Origin: Streptomyces sp. SJL17-4
GTDB taxonomy: Bacteria > Actinomycetota > Actinomycetes > Streptomycetales > Streptomycetaceae
Assembly (NCBI RefSeq): GCF_036826855.1
Contig: NZ_CP104578.1
Location: 930,001-994,000 of the forward strand
DNA length: 64,000 nucleotides
Reading direction: 5' to 3'
Shown here: in pieces, positions 43,414-51,649 of the stretch
How positions within the stretch are numbered: the stretch's first letter is position 1
Layout: every line of letters begins with the position of its first letter
Made by a program: the position numbers and the translations under genes
Notes under the pieces: model-generated
Told to the model about the DNA's origin: nothing
What the model saw: only the letters and a program-made list of their open reading frames with translations
The model's database searches: none

Positions 43414-44468
43414 GGAACGTGGACACCCCCATGGCCACCGCCGACGCATACACCGCCGAAGCGAACTCCGAGCCCGCATTCACCGACGAGGCCGACACCG
43501 CCCTCACCAACACCGACCCCGCGTTCACCGCCCCCGCGTTCACCGACGAGATACCGCCGGACTGCGCCTGCGCGGACTGCGCCGACTCCGGTCGGCGTGC
43601 GGCCACGGACGGTTCACACCCCATGGCGACCCTGTACGGGATGCGCCGCGTGGTCGTCGCGACCGTGGGCGCGGTCGCCCTGGCGGGTTCGGCGGCGGCA
43701 CCGGCCGCCGCCGAACCCGCCCCGGCGCACGCCGGTTGGGACGGCTCGAAGTACTGGTTCCGGAACGCGGCCGGCGAATGGCGCTGGACCAGCCACGCCG
43801 CGACCTACCGGCAGCACACCGGAGCGTCGGCCGCCACGTCCGCCGGGGGTGGGAGCCGGACCGGTGAGCCCGTCTTCCGGGGGCGGCAGGGCTGGGACGC
43901 CCAGGACAGGGTCTACTGGTTCACGTCCCGCGGTCACTGGTACTGGACCAGCCACGCCGGGAAGTACCGGCAGCGGACGGGCCTCTCCGGCGGCACCTCC
44001 CAGCCGTCCAAGCCATCGGAACCGTCACAACCGTCGAAGCCCGCCGCGCCGTCCGGCTCCTCCCGTGGCTGGACGGCGCCGGTCTCCTCGTACGTCTACA
44101 CCGGCTTCTACGGGCAGCGCGGTGCCTGGTCGAAGGGCTATCACACGGGGCAGGACTTCGCCGTGCCGACGGGGACGACGGTCCGCTCGGTCGGTCCCGG
44201 CCGGGTCGTGACGGCCGGGTACGGCCGCTCGTACGGTTACGAGGTGGTGATCCGTCACCCGGACGGCCGCTACTCCCAGTACGCCCATCTCTCCCGTATC
44301 GACGTGTCGCCCGGTCAGAGCGTGTCGGCCGGGCAGCGCATCGCGCGGTCGGGTGCGACCGGGCGGGTGACGGGTCCGCATCTGCACTTCGAGGTGCGGA
44401 CCACGCCGTACTTCGGATCGGACATCAACCCGCTGGCCTATCTGCGCGGCCACGGTGTACCCGTGTAG
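43410..44468 (+). CDS. M23 family peptidoglycan endopeptidase
   Basis: 352 aa. The catalytic domain (residues about 225-350) has GYHTGQDFAVP and GPHLHFEVR, the HxxxD and HxH zinc ligands of lysostaphin-type M23 peptidases. Two WYWTSHAGKYRQ-type repeats (about 110-195) may bind the cell wall. An unusual 70-residue Asp/Thr/Ala-rich leader (TDEADTALTNTDPAFT, then CACADCADS) precedes the signal segment RRVVVATVGAVALAGSAAAPAAA. An ATG at 43623 immediately before that signal is an alternative start. The ATGA overlap with the SPFH gene favours the longer form and a membrane-linked function. Confidence 0.85.
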   Translation: MRNVDTPMATADAYTAEANSEPAFTDEADTALTNTDPAFTAPAFTDEIPPDCACADCADSGRRAATDGSHPMATLYGMRRVVVATVGAVALAGSAAAPAAAEPAPAHAGWDGSKYWFRNAAGEWRWTSHAATYRQHTGASAATSAGGGSRTGEPVFRGRQGWDAQDRVYWFTSRGHWYWTSHAGKYRQRTGLSGGTSQPSKPSEPSQPSKPAAPSGSSRGWTAPVSSYVYTGFYGQRGAWSKGYHTGQDFAVPTGTTVRSVGPGRVVTAGYGRSYGYEVVIRHPDGRYSQYAHLSRIDVSPGQSVSAGQRIARSGATGRVTGPHLHFEVRTTPYFGSDINPLAYLRGHGVPV

Positions 44469-44502
44469 CGGCCCCACACGTCGTGCCGGCCACCGCGGTT
44501 GC

Positions 44503-45210
44503 TCAGGCCTCGACCGGGTCCGGCGTCCCCGCCCGGGGGTTCTCCTTGATCGTGATCCGGCCCTTGCGGATCGTGGCGAGGCGGGGCGCCCGGCGGGCGA
44601 TCGCGCTGTCGTGGGTGACCATGACGAAGGTCAGCCCGTGTTCCTTCCAGAGCCCTTCGAGCAGCTCGACGATCTCGTCGCGCATGGACTCGTCGAGGTT
44701 GCCGGTGGGTTCGTCGGCGAGCAGCACCTTCGGACGCTTCACGAGCGCTCGGGCGATCGCCACCCGCTGCTGCTGACCGCCGGAGAGCTCGGACGGCAGA
44801 TGGCCGCTGCGTTCGCCGAGCCCGACCGACTCCAGGGCCTCGGCGGCCCGGCTCCGCCGCTCGGCGGGCTTGACGTCGAGCGGGACAAGCGCGGTCTCCA
44901 CGTTCTCCTGGGCGGTGAGCGTGGGAATGAGGTTGAAGCTCTGGAAGACGAAGCCGATGTTCTGGCCGTGGACCGCGGTCAGCTTGCGCTCGGGAAGCGC
45001 GGCGAGGTCGGTGCCGTCGAGCAGGACCTGGCCCGAGGTGGGCCGGTCGAGGCCGCCGAGCATCTGGAGCAGCGTCGACTTGCCGCCGCCCGTGGGCCCT
45101 TGGATGACCAGCCGGTCGCCCTGGGCGAGAGTGAGGTCGACCCCGGCGAGCGCGTCGACTCTCTCCTGCCCCCGCCGGTACTGCTTGGTGACACCGATGA
45201 GTTCGTACAT
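44503..45210 (-). CDS. ABC transporter ATP-binding protein (MacB/LolD type)
   Basis: 235 aa. Walker A GPTGGGKST, Q-loop FQSFNLIPTLT, signature LSGGQQQR, Walker B VLLADEPTGNLD and H-loop THD are all intact. The LSGGQQQRVAIARALV and NLIPTLTAQENV motifs are those of the MacB/LolD/FtsE subclass that works with FtsX-like permeases, as does the gene 38 bases upstream. Likely mechanotransmission or export of a peptide or lipoprotein. Confidence 0.9.
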   Translation of the reverse strand: MYELIGVTKQYRRGQERVDALAGVDLTLAQGDRLVIQGPTGGGKSTLLQMLGGLDRPTSGQVLLDGTDLAALPERKLTAVHGQNIGFVFQSFNLIPTLTAQENVETALVPLDVKPAERRSRAAEALESVGLGERSGHLPSELSGGQQQRVAIARALVKRPKVLLADEPTGNLDESMRDEIVELLEGLWKEHGLTFVMVTHDSAIARRAPRLATIRKGRITIKENPRAGTPDPVEA

Positions 45211-45248
45211 GGTCCAACTCCTGTGGTACGTGGGTGGGTTCGGGCCTG

Positions 45249-46748
45249 CTACTCGACGCGACGCAGCGCGTCGGCGGGGCGCAGCCGCGAGGCGCGCCAG
45301 GCGCCGAAGGCTCCCGCGACGAGGCCGCCGCCGAGGGCGAGGAGGACGGCGAGACCCACCGTGGTGACGCTGACGGGCGCGGTGAGGGCGATGTCGACGG
45401 TCTTGCCGGCGGCCGTTTCGCCGGGGCCGCCGCCGATGAGCATGCCACCGCGGCCGCCCCCGCGACCGCCGAACATGCCGCCGGTCGGGCCGAGTTCGGC
45501 GGTGAGGGTCGGGCTGACGGCGGTCACCGCGTACGCGCCGGCCAGGCCGAGCGCGATGCCGAGGGCGCCGCCGATGAAGCCGTTGACGAGGGCCTCGCCG
45601 ACCACCTGACGGGTGACGCGGCCGCTCTTCCAGCCGAGCGCCTTGAGGGTGCCGAACTCACGGACCCGGCGGGTGACGGCGGAGGAGGTGAGGAGACCCG
45701 CGACGAGGACGGCGGCGAGCAGCACGGCGTACGAGAGCCATCTGCCCACGTTCGAGGCGAGGTTGGCGGCGGTGTCGAGCGAGCCGGAGACCGTCTGGGC
45801 CAGGTCGGCCGAGGTGGTGACGGTGGTGCCGGTGACGTTCTTCTGGATGGCGGCCTTGACCGCGTCGATCCTCGTCGAGTCGGTCGCCTTCACATAGATC
45901 GTGGTGATCTTGGCCGCGGAGGACGAGAGTGTCTGCGCCTGCTTCAGCGGCAGATAGACCTGGGCGGCGGACTGGCCGCGGTCGGCGGTCGCGATGCCGA
46001 TGATCTCGAACTTGACGTTCTTCACGGTCAGTTCGTCGCCGACGGCGAGGTCCTTCTCCTGGGCGTAGGCGCTGTCGACGACGGCGACCTTCGCGTCGGT
46101 CTCGGTCTCCTTGAAGGTACGGCCCTGGGAGACGGTGGAGGTGGTGAGGGGGCCGAGGTCGGGGGCGGTGACGTCGGTGCCGTAGAGCGTGAAGGAGTCG
46201 ACGTCGAAGGCCGCGCCGCCCCCGGTGACGGTGTCACCGGGGCCGGAGCCGCCGCCGTTGCCCCCGGTGCCGCCGCTGTTGCCGCCGGTCTCGGCGCCCG
46301 GCTGGCCCGGCTGGGTCTGGCCGCGCTGGATCCGGCCCCGCGCGAACTCTCCGTTGATCTTCAGGTTGACGAGGCTGAGTCCGCCCACCGCGCGGTCGAC
46401 ACCCGGCTGTCCGGCGACCGTGGCGACGGTGGAGTCCGCGAGGGTCTGGAAGCCCTGGACCATCAGCCGGTCGCTGCTCTGTTCCTCGCCCTCCTCCTTG
46501 CCCTGGAACTCGAACCGGGGGCGCTGCGGCGACGCACCGTCCGCGGGCCGTTCCTGCGCCTTGGTCACCGTCAGGTCCGTACCGAGGCCGTAGAGGGACT
46601 CGAGAACCTTGCCCTGGGCCTGATTCATGCCGGAGGACACGGAGTTGACGACGATGACCAGCGCGATCCCGAGCGCGAGCCCGGAGGCGACGACGAGCGC
46701 CGCCCTTCTGCGACGGCGCAGTTCGCGCCGGAGGTAGGTGAAGAACAT
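45249..46748 (-). CDS. FtsX-like ABC permease
   Basis: 499 aa. An N-terminal transmembrane helix (ALVVASGLALGIALVIVVNSV), a large extracellular MacB-type periplasmic domain (residues about 50-300, with a Gly/Asn-rich loop near 155), then three C-terminal helices (YAVLLAAVLVAGLLTSSAV ...). RRVREFGTLKALGWKSGRV is the FtsX coupling helix. It forms the transporter with the downstream ATPase. The start lacks a clear ribosome site, so leaderless or weak initiation is possible. Confidence 0.88.
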   Translation of the reverse strand: MFFTYLRRELRRRRRAALVVASGLALGIALVIVVNSVSSGMNQAQGKVLESLYGLGTDLTVTKAQERPADGASPQRPRFEFQGKEEGEEQSSDRLMVQGFQTLADSTVATVAGQPGVDRAVGGLSLVNLKINGEFARGRIQRGQTQPGQPGAETGGNSGGTGGNGGGSGPGDTVTGGGAAFDVDSFTLYGTDVTAPDLGPLTTSTVSQGRTFKETETDAKVAVVDSAYAQEKDLAVGDELTVKNVKFEIIGIATADRGQSAAQVYLPLKQAQTLSSSAAKITTIYVKATDSTRIDAVKAAIQKNVTGTTVTTSADLAQTVSGSLDTAANLASNVGRWLSYAVLLAAVLVAGLLTSSAVTRRVREFGTLKALGWKSGRVTRQVVGEALVNGFIGGALGIALGLAGAYAVTAVSPTLTAELGPTGGMFGGRGGGRGGMLIGGGPGETAAGKTVDIALTAPVSVTTVGLAVLLALGGGLVAGAFGAWRASRLRPADALRRVE

Positions 46749-46860
46749 GGGCGTGAAGTTAGGGGCGGCGTGTGATGACGGGATAAGGCCGGCGTGAGAG
46801 CGGGATGAGAGTCATCGATCTCCTGTACGCACGGGGCCCGGTGATGGCAGGGTCGGCGGC

Positions 46861-47688
46861 ATGTCGAACAGCAGCGCATGGACGCGGATGGGCCCGGTGA
46901 CGGCACTCTTGGACGCCACCGGGCTGTTCTTCAAATCGGCGCGCGACGCCTTCCCCGGGGCGGTCGCGGCGGACTGGGCGGCCGCCACGGCCCTCCACCC
47001 CGGTGCGGTCGGGCCCGACGGCGCGTGGCGGCTGGACTTCCGCTGCTTCGCCGTCGCCGATCCGGACGGTTCGGGCTGGACGCTGATCGACGCGGGCGTG
47101 GGCCCCGCCGAGGGGCCCGGGGCGCCCTGGTGCCCCGTACCCGGCCGCCTTCCGGACGTCCTCGCACGGGCCGGGATCGACCGGGCGGACGTCCACACCG
47201 TCGTGCTGACGCATCTGCACGAGGACCACACCGGCTGGGCCGCCGACGCCGCCGGCCGGCCCTTCTTCCCGGAGGCCCGGTACGTCGTCCAGCGCGCGGA
47301 GACCGCCGCCCTCGACCGCCTCGACCCGGTGTGGGACTGGGTGGTGGAACCGCTCCGCGCGGCAGGGCAACTGCACGAGGTCGACGGCAGGCACCGACTG
47401 CGCCCGGGTGTCACGCTGTTGCCCACCCCCGGGCACACCCCCGGCCATCAGTCCGTCCTGGTCGAACGGCCGGACGGCCGGGACGTCCTGGTCACCGGCG
47501 ATCTCCTCGTCCACGCCGTGCAGCTCGCCGCGCCCGCCGTGGCCTACGCCCACGAGCGCGACCCGGCCACCGCCCGGACCTCCCGCGAGGAACTGCTCGC
47601 GCGGGCCGCCGACACCGGGGCGGTCCTCGCGACGGCCCACCTGACCAGGCCGTTCGTCGACGTCCCGGGGAGGCCCCCAGGGGTGTGA
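46861..47688 (+). CDS. MBL-fold metallo-hydrolase
   Basis: 275 aa. THLHEDHTGW (about residue 119) is the HxHxDH zinc motif, followed by PGHTPGHQSVL (about 190) and TGDLLVH (about 215). The N-terminal ATGLFFKSARDAFPGAV and the overall pattern resemble the lactonase/beta-lactamase-like subgroup. It probably hydrolyses a small ester, lactone or amide. Divergent from the FtsX permease. Confidence 0.85.
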   Translation: MSNSSAWTRMGPVTALLDATGLFFKSARDAFPGAVAADWAAATALHPGAVGPDGAWRLDFRCFAVADPDGSGWTLIDAGVGPAEGPGAPWCPVPGRLPDVLARAGIDRADVHTVVLTHLHEDHTGWAADAAGRPFFPEARYVVQRAETAALDRLDPVWDWVVEPLRAAGQLHEVDGRHRLRPGVTLLPTPGHTPGHQSVLVERPDGRDVLVTGDLLVHAVQLAAPAVAYAHERDPATARTSREELLARAADTGAVLATAHLTRPFVDVPGRPPGV

Positions 47689-47732
47689 CGCCGGCCGCGG
47701 AGCGCCGCCTGGTGAGCTCCCGTCGTCGGGCC

Positions 47733-47843
47733 GTGCACGGATGTCGGCCGCCGCGCCCCCGCCGACCCCGTGCACGGACGTCGGCCGCCGCGCCCCCGCC
47801 GACCCCGTGCGCGGACGTCGGCCGCCGCGCCCCCCGACGGGGC
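47733..47843 (+). repeat. Three tandem copies of a 37-bp sequence
   Basis: Units starting at 47733, 47770 and 47807 share GTGCACGGACGTCGGCCGCC then GCGCCCCCGCCGACCCC, with one or two substitutions each; the third is cut short. They lie between the MBL hydrolase and the ROK regulator, which converge, and may have grown by slippage. No spacers are present, so this is not a CRISPR array. Confidence 0.85.
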
Positions 47844-47867
47844 CGCGGACGGTCCCTCCGTCAGACC

Positions 47868-49079
47868 TCAGACCCCCGTCACCGCGGCGTACGCCAGGGG
47901 GTCGGCCAGGACGTCGTGGAGGACGAGGGCCGCCGCGCCCCGGGAGGCGTCGGTGGCGGCGGAGGCGGGACGCAGGCGGCCCGCCTCCGGGGTCCAGAGG
48001 CCGGAGACGACGCGGTCGGAGAGCTCCTCGGTCAGCGCGGGCACGAGCCACGGCATCAGCTGCGGGTAGATGCCGCCGAGGACGACCGCCTCGGGGTCGA
48101 GGAGGTTCACGGCCCCCGACAGGGCGCGCCCCAGCATCTTGCCCGCCTCGGCGAGCGCGGCGAGGGCCCGCGGGTCCCCCGCTCCGGCGCGGTCCGTCAG
48201 CTCGGGGACGCCGTCGGCCCGCGCCGCCGCGAGGAGCGCGGCCTGGCCCGCGTACTGCTCCAGACACCCTCGCGAGCCGCAGCGGCAGCGAGGGCCGTCG
48301 GCGTCGACGACCAGGTGGCCGATCTCGCCGGCGAAGCCGTGCGCGCCGCGCAGGAGTTCGCCGTGGACGACGATCGCGCCGCCCACGCCGATCTCCCCCG
48401 TCAGGTGCAGAAAGGTGCGGAGGTCGCCGAGCGTGCCGAACCACAGCTCGGCGAGGGCCGCCATGTTGGCCTCGTTGTCGGAGGTCAGGGGGAGGCCCGC
48501 GGTGCCGGGGCGCAGCGCGGTGAGGGCCTCGCCGAAGAGGCGCTCGGCGTCGGCCTCGTACCAGCCGAGGTTGGGTGCCTGCCGTACGGCTCCACCGGAG
48601 ACGAGGCCCGGCAGGGCGAGTCCGGCGCCCGCCGGGGCGAGGCGCCGTGCGGCGGCCGTGTCGAGGACATCGGCGGCGACCCGGGCGGCGCGGGCCAGTA
48701 CCTCGGGGGCGCCGGCGGCACGGTTGTCGAGACGCTCGGTGCGGCGGACACGGTCGGTGCCGGTGAGGTCGACGACGCAGACCGTCACGTAGTCGACGTT
48801 GATCTCGACGCCGAGTCCGGCGGGACCGGTGTCCGCGGGTTTCAGGACGGTGCCCGGTCGTCCCGCCTGCCCGCTGAACGTCTTGCCCGATTCGACGAGG
48901 AAGCCCAGTTCGAGGAGCTGCTCGACGAGGGAGGAGACGGCGGGCCGGGTGAGTCCGACGCGGGCGGCGACGGCCGCCCGGGTGGTCTCGCCCGCGTCGT
49001 GGACGGTCCGCAGGACGAGACTCAGGTTGTGCCGGCGCACGCCCGACTTGTCGGCCTTGGGTTCCGTGGGCTGGTTCAT
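47868..49079 (-). CDS. ROK family transcriptional regulator (XylR-like)
   Basis: 403 aa. The N-terminal winged helix NLSLVLRTVHDAGETTRAAVAARVGLTRPAVSSLVEQLLELGFL binds DNA. The ROK sugar-binding domain has GLGVEINVDYVTVCVVDL, FAGEIGHLVV and the zinc motif CRCGSRGCLEQYAG. ROK regulators of this length usually repress sugar catabolic genes, and with xylA/xylB about 4 kb away a xylose-responsive repressor is the natural reading. The 3' end abuts the 37-bp repeats. Confidence 0.85.
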   Translation of the reverse strand: MNQPTEPKADKSGVRRHNLSLVLRTVHDAGETTRAAVAARVGLTRPAVSSLVEQLLELGFLVESGKTFSGQAGRPGTVLKPADTGPAGLGVEINVDYVTVCVVDLTGTDRVRRTERLDNRAAGAPEVLARAARVAADVLDTAAARRLAPAGAGLALPGLVSGGAVRQAPNLGWYEADAERLFGEALTALRPGTAGLPLTSDNEANMAALAELWFGTLGDLRTFLHLTGEIGVGGAIVVHGELLRGAHGFAGEIGHLVVDADGPRCRCGSRGCLEQYAGQAALLAAARADGVPELTDRAGAGDPRALAALAEAGKMLGRALSGAVNLLDPEAVVLGGIYPQLMPWLVPALTEELSDRVVSGLWTPEAGRLRPASAATDASRGAAALVLHDVLADPLAYAAVTGV

Positions 49080-49176
49080 GGTGAGCGCGAGCCTAGCCGC
49101 CCCTTTCGCTCACCCGAAAAACAGCTCCGCCAGCGGCCGGCCGCACCGCCCGCCCGCCCGCTCGCCCGCCTCAAAC

Positions 49177-49205
49177 AGTTCAGTCACCGAACTCTTCTGT
49201 ACTAG
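49177..49205 (+). promoter_or_regulatory. Putative operator and -10 box of a leaderless HxlR gene
   Basis: AGTTC (49177-49181) and GAACT (49189-49193) form an inverted repeat with a 7-nt spacer. TACTAG at 49200-49205 is a good -10 hexamer only five bases before the ATG at 49210, so the transcript probably begins at or near the start codon. The inverted repeat would overlap the -35 region, as expected for autorepression. Confidence 0.45.
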
Positions 49206-49209
49206 GGTC

Positions 49210-49809
49210 ATGACCATGACGCTTCCGCGTGACTACCGCGGCCAGACCTGCGCCCTCGCCCGCTCCATGGAGATCGTCGGCGAGCGCTGGACGCTGCTGA
49301 TCCTGCGCGACGCCTTCCACGGGGTCCGCAGGTTCGGGGAGTTCGCCGCGCACCTGGGCGTGCCCCGGGCCGTGCTCACCGACCGGCTCACCACCCTCAC
49401 CGGGGCGGGCGTCCTGGAGCGCCGCCCCGAACCGGGAACGGGCCGCCGCGAGGTGTACGGGCTCACGCCCAAAGGCGTCGCCCTCTGGCCCGCGGTCCGC
49501 GCGCTCACCGCCTGGGGCGAGGAGTTCCACGCGGCGGACGGCGGCCCCCGCCGCGTCTTCCTGCACGCTGAGGACGGTGCCCCGCTCGACGCGGACGGAC
49601 GCTGTACGGGCTGCGGCACGGCCGTACCCGTAGCCGACGTCGTGGTCGCCCCCGGCCCGGGGCTCGCCCCTCCGGCCCCGGACGACGACCCGGTGACGGC
49701 CGCGCTCGCCCGGCCGCACCGGCTGCTCCAGCCCCTGCTCCAGCCCCTGCTCCGCCCCCCGCTCACCACCGCGCCCTCGGGGCGCCCCACGAGAGGTCCA
49801 CAACGATGA
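49210..49809 (+). CDS. HxlR family transcriptional regulator
   Basis: 199 aa. CALARSMEIVGERWTLLILRDAFHGVRRFGEFAAHLGVPRAVLTDRLTTLTGAGVLERR is the canonical HxlR winged helix. An extended C-terminus carries a CTGCGTAVP motif, a possible metal or redox site, and a Leu/Gln/Pro repeat (LLQPLLQPLL). Its stop overlaps the ketopantoate-reductase-like gene (ATGA), so the two are coupled, and the enzyme is its likely target. A start at 49216 is also possible. Confidence 0.88.
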   Translation: MTMTLPRDYRGQTCALARSMEIVGERWTLLILRDAFHGVRRFGEFAAHLGVPRAVLTDRLTTLTGAGVLERRPEPGTGRREVYGLTPKGVALWPAVRALTAWGEEFHAADGGPRRVFLHAEDGAPLDADGRCTGCGTAVPVADVVVAPGPGLAPPAPDDDPVTAALARPHRLLQPLLQPLLRPPLTTAPSGRPTRGPQR

Positions 49810-50753
49810 AGATCCTGGTCGTCGGCGCCGGTGCCACCGGTGGCTACTTCGGCGCCCTGCTCGCCCGCGCCGGACAGGACGTCACCTTCCTGGTCCGCCC
49901 GGCCCGGGCGGCGGCGCTGCGCGAGCGCGGGCTGCGGGTGGTGGGCCGGGACGAGGAGTGGGTCCTCACGCCCCGCCTCGTGACGGCCGACACGCTGGAC
50001 GCGCTCGGCTCCCCGTACGACCTCGTCCTGCTGTCGGTGAAGTCCACCGGCCTCGAGGCGGCGATCGAGGACATCGTTCCGGCCATCGGACCGGAGACGG
50101 CGATCGTGCCGCTCCTCAACGGTCTCGCCCACCTCGACGCCCTCAACGCCCGCTTCGGGACCTCGGCCGTCCTCGCCGGCGTGGCCAAGGTGGTCACCAC
50201 GCTCGACGAGACGGGTGACATCCGGCGGCTCGCCCCGCTGGCCCATCTGACACTCGGCGAGCAGGACGGCACGGACTCCGCGCGCGCGGCGAAGTTCCGC
50301 GCGGTGCTCGAAGAGGCGGGCATCGCCTCGCCGAAGCCGGAGCACGCGGTCACGGCGATGTGGCACAAGTGGGTGTTCATCACGACCTTCGGCGCCGTGA
50401 CGAGCCTGATGCGGGGCACGGTCGGCGAGGTGTACGACGCGCCGGGAGGTCCCGCCCTGGCCCCGGCGCTGCTCGACGAGGCGTCCTCGGTCGCCGCCGC
50501 GGCCGGGCACCCCGTACCGGAGGCGGAGCGGGCGACGACGCTCGCCGTGGTGGCCGCGCCGGGTTCGCCGATGGTGCCGTCCCTCTACCGCGACCTGGCG
50601 GCGGGGCGCCCGACCGAGGTCGAGCACCTCTTCGGCGACCTCACCACCCGCGCGCGTGCCTTGGGCGTCCCCACCCCGCTCCTGGACCTGGCGACCCTGC
50701 ACCTGCGGGTGCACCAGCGGCGCGTCACGGCGGGGGCGGACGGCGGGGCCTGA
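49806..50753 (+). CDS. Ketopantoate reductase family (ApbA/PanE) oxidoreductase
   Basis: 315 aa. KILVVGAGATGGYFGALLARAG is the NAD(P)H Rossmann motif. LLSVKSTGLEAAI, PLLNGLAHLDALNARFG and AVTAMWHKWVFITTFGAVTSLM (catalytic Lys region) are PanE landmarks. It is coupled to an HxlR regulator, a common pairing for accessory PanE-like reductases responding to reactive carbonyls rather than making pantothenate, so the substrate is left open. Confidence 0.87.
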   Translation: MKILVVGAGATGGYFGALLARAGQDVTFLVRPARAAALRERGLRVVGRDEEWVLTPRLVTADTLDALGSPYDLVLLSVKSTGLEAAIEDIVPAIGPETAIVPLLNGLAHLDALNARFGTSAVLAGVAKVVTTLDETGDIRRLAPLAHLTLGEQDGTDSARAAKFRAVLEEAGIASPKPEHAVTAMWHKWVFITTFGAVTSLMRGTVGEVYDAPGGPALAPALLDEASSVAAAAGHPVPEAERATTLAVVAAPGSPMVPSLYRDLAAGRPTEVEHLFGDLTTRARALGVPTPLLDLATLHLRVHQRRVTAGADGGA

Positions 50754-51043
50754 GGGGAGGAGCGGGGCGGCCGGGGGGCGGGACGGCGGGGGCGGGAGTC
50801 GGGCATCGGGCATCGGTGTGGCCGCCGACAGGTCAGTCGGCCGGGCGTCGAGGGCTGGAGCCGGGCATCGGGCGTCCTGGCCGACAACCGGCCGGACGGG
50901 GCGCGGCCGCAACAGGGGTATCGCAGGCGGCGGTTCGCGGAGCCCGCTCCCCGGAGGAGGCTCCGAGTTGGACTCTTGTGCCACTTCTTGGATCCTCGGC
51001 GAAGCCCCTGGCACGCTCCCGGTCCGCTCACGATCATGACGTC

Positions 51044-51649
51044 ATGAACGTGAACGTCGACACCTCGCTCCCCCTCGGCCTCGCCTGGCTGACCGCCCCC
51101 GCCGCCTGGTCCCGCGCCGACGGCGTCCTCACCGTCACGGCCGCCCCGCACTCGGACGCCTTCACTGACCCGGTCGGCGGGGCGGCGGCCCGGCGTGACG
51201 CCGCCGTGGCCCTGACCACGCCGCCGGACGGCGACTGGCAGCTCTCGGCCCGCCTTCGCGTCGACTTCCGGTCGGCGTGGGACGCGGGGGCCCTCTTCAT
51301 CCGCTCCGACGACGACCACTGGGCCAAGCTCAACTTCGAGCAGGCGCCCGACGGAACTCCCAGCGTCTACTCCGTCGTGACCCGCGGCCGGTCCGACGAC
51401 GCGCTCGCGGGCCCGGTCGCGGGAGACGCGCTGTGGCTGCGCATCAGCCGGATCGGGCGGGGCTTCGCCTTCCACGTCTCGGACGACGGCGCGTTCTGGC
51501 GCCTGGTACGGCAGTTCGCCCTGGACGGCCCCGGCCCCGTACGGGCCGGCATCGAGGTCCAGTCACCCGTCGGCGCGGGCTGCCGCGTCGACTTCGACGA
51601 CATCCGCCTCACCCCGACGACCCTGGCCCACCTCTTCGACGGTCGGTGA
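51044..51649 (+). CDS. DUF1349 family protein
   Basis: 201 aa. LAWLTAPAAWSRADGVLTVTAAPHSDAFTDP, WDAGALFIRSDDDHWAKLNFEQ and GFAFHVSDDGAFWRLVRQF are the conserved core of DUF1349, a concanavalin-like jelly-roll family. It probably binds carbohydrate; no enzymatic motif. The 3' 87 bases overlap the antisense end of xylB. The 290 bases upstream contain degenerate GGGCATCGGGC repeats and no gene. Confidence 0.82.
   Translation: MNVNVDTSLPLGLAWLTAPAAWSRADGVLTVTAAPHSDAFTDPVGGAAARRDAAVALTTPPDGDWQLSARLRVDFRSAWDAGALFIRSDDDHWAKLNFEQAPDGTPSVYSVVTRGRSDDALAGPVAGDALWLRISRIGRGFAFHVSDDGAFWRLVRQFALDGPGPVRAGIEVQSPVGAGCRVDFDDIRLTPTTLAHLFDGR

Noticed and set aside
47733..47843. 37-bp repeats as a short CRISPR array
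   Set aside because: Repeats are head-to-tail without spacers and no cas genes are nearby.
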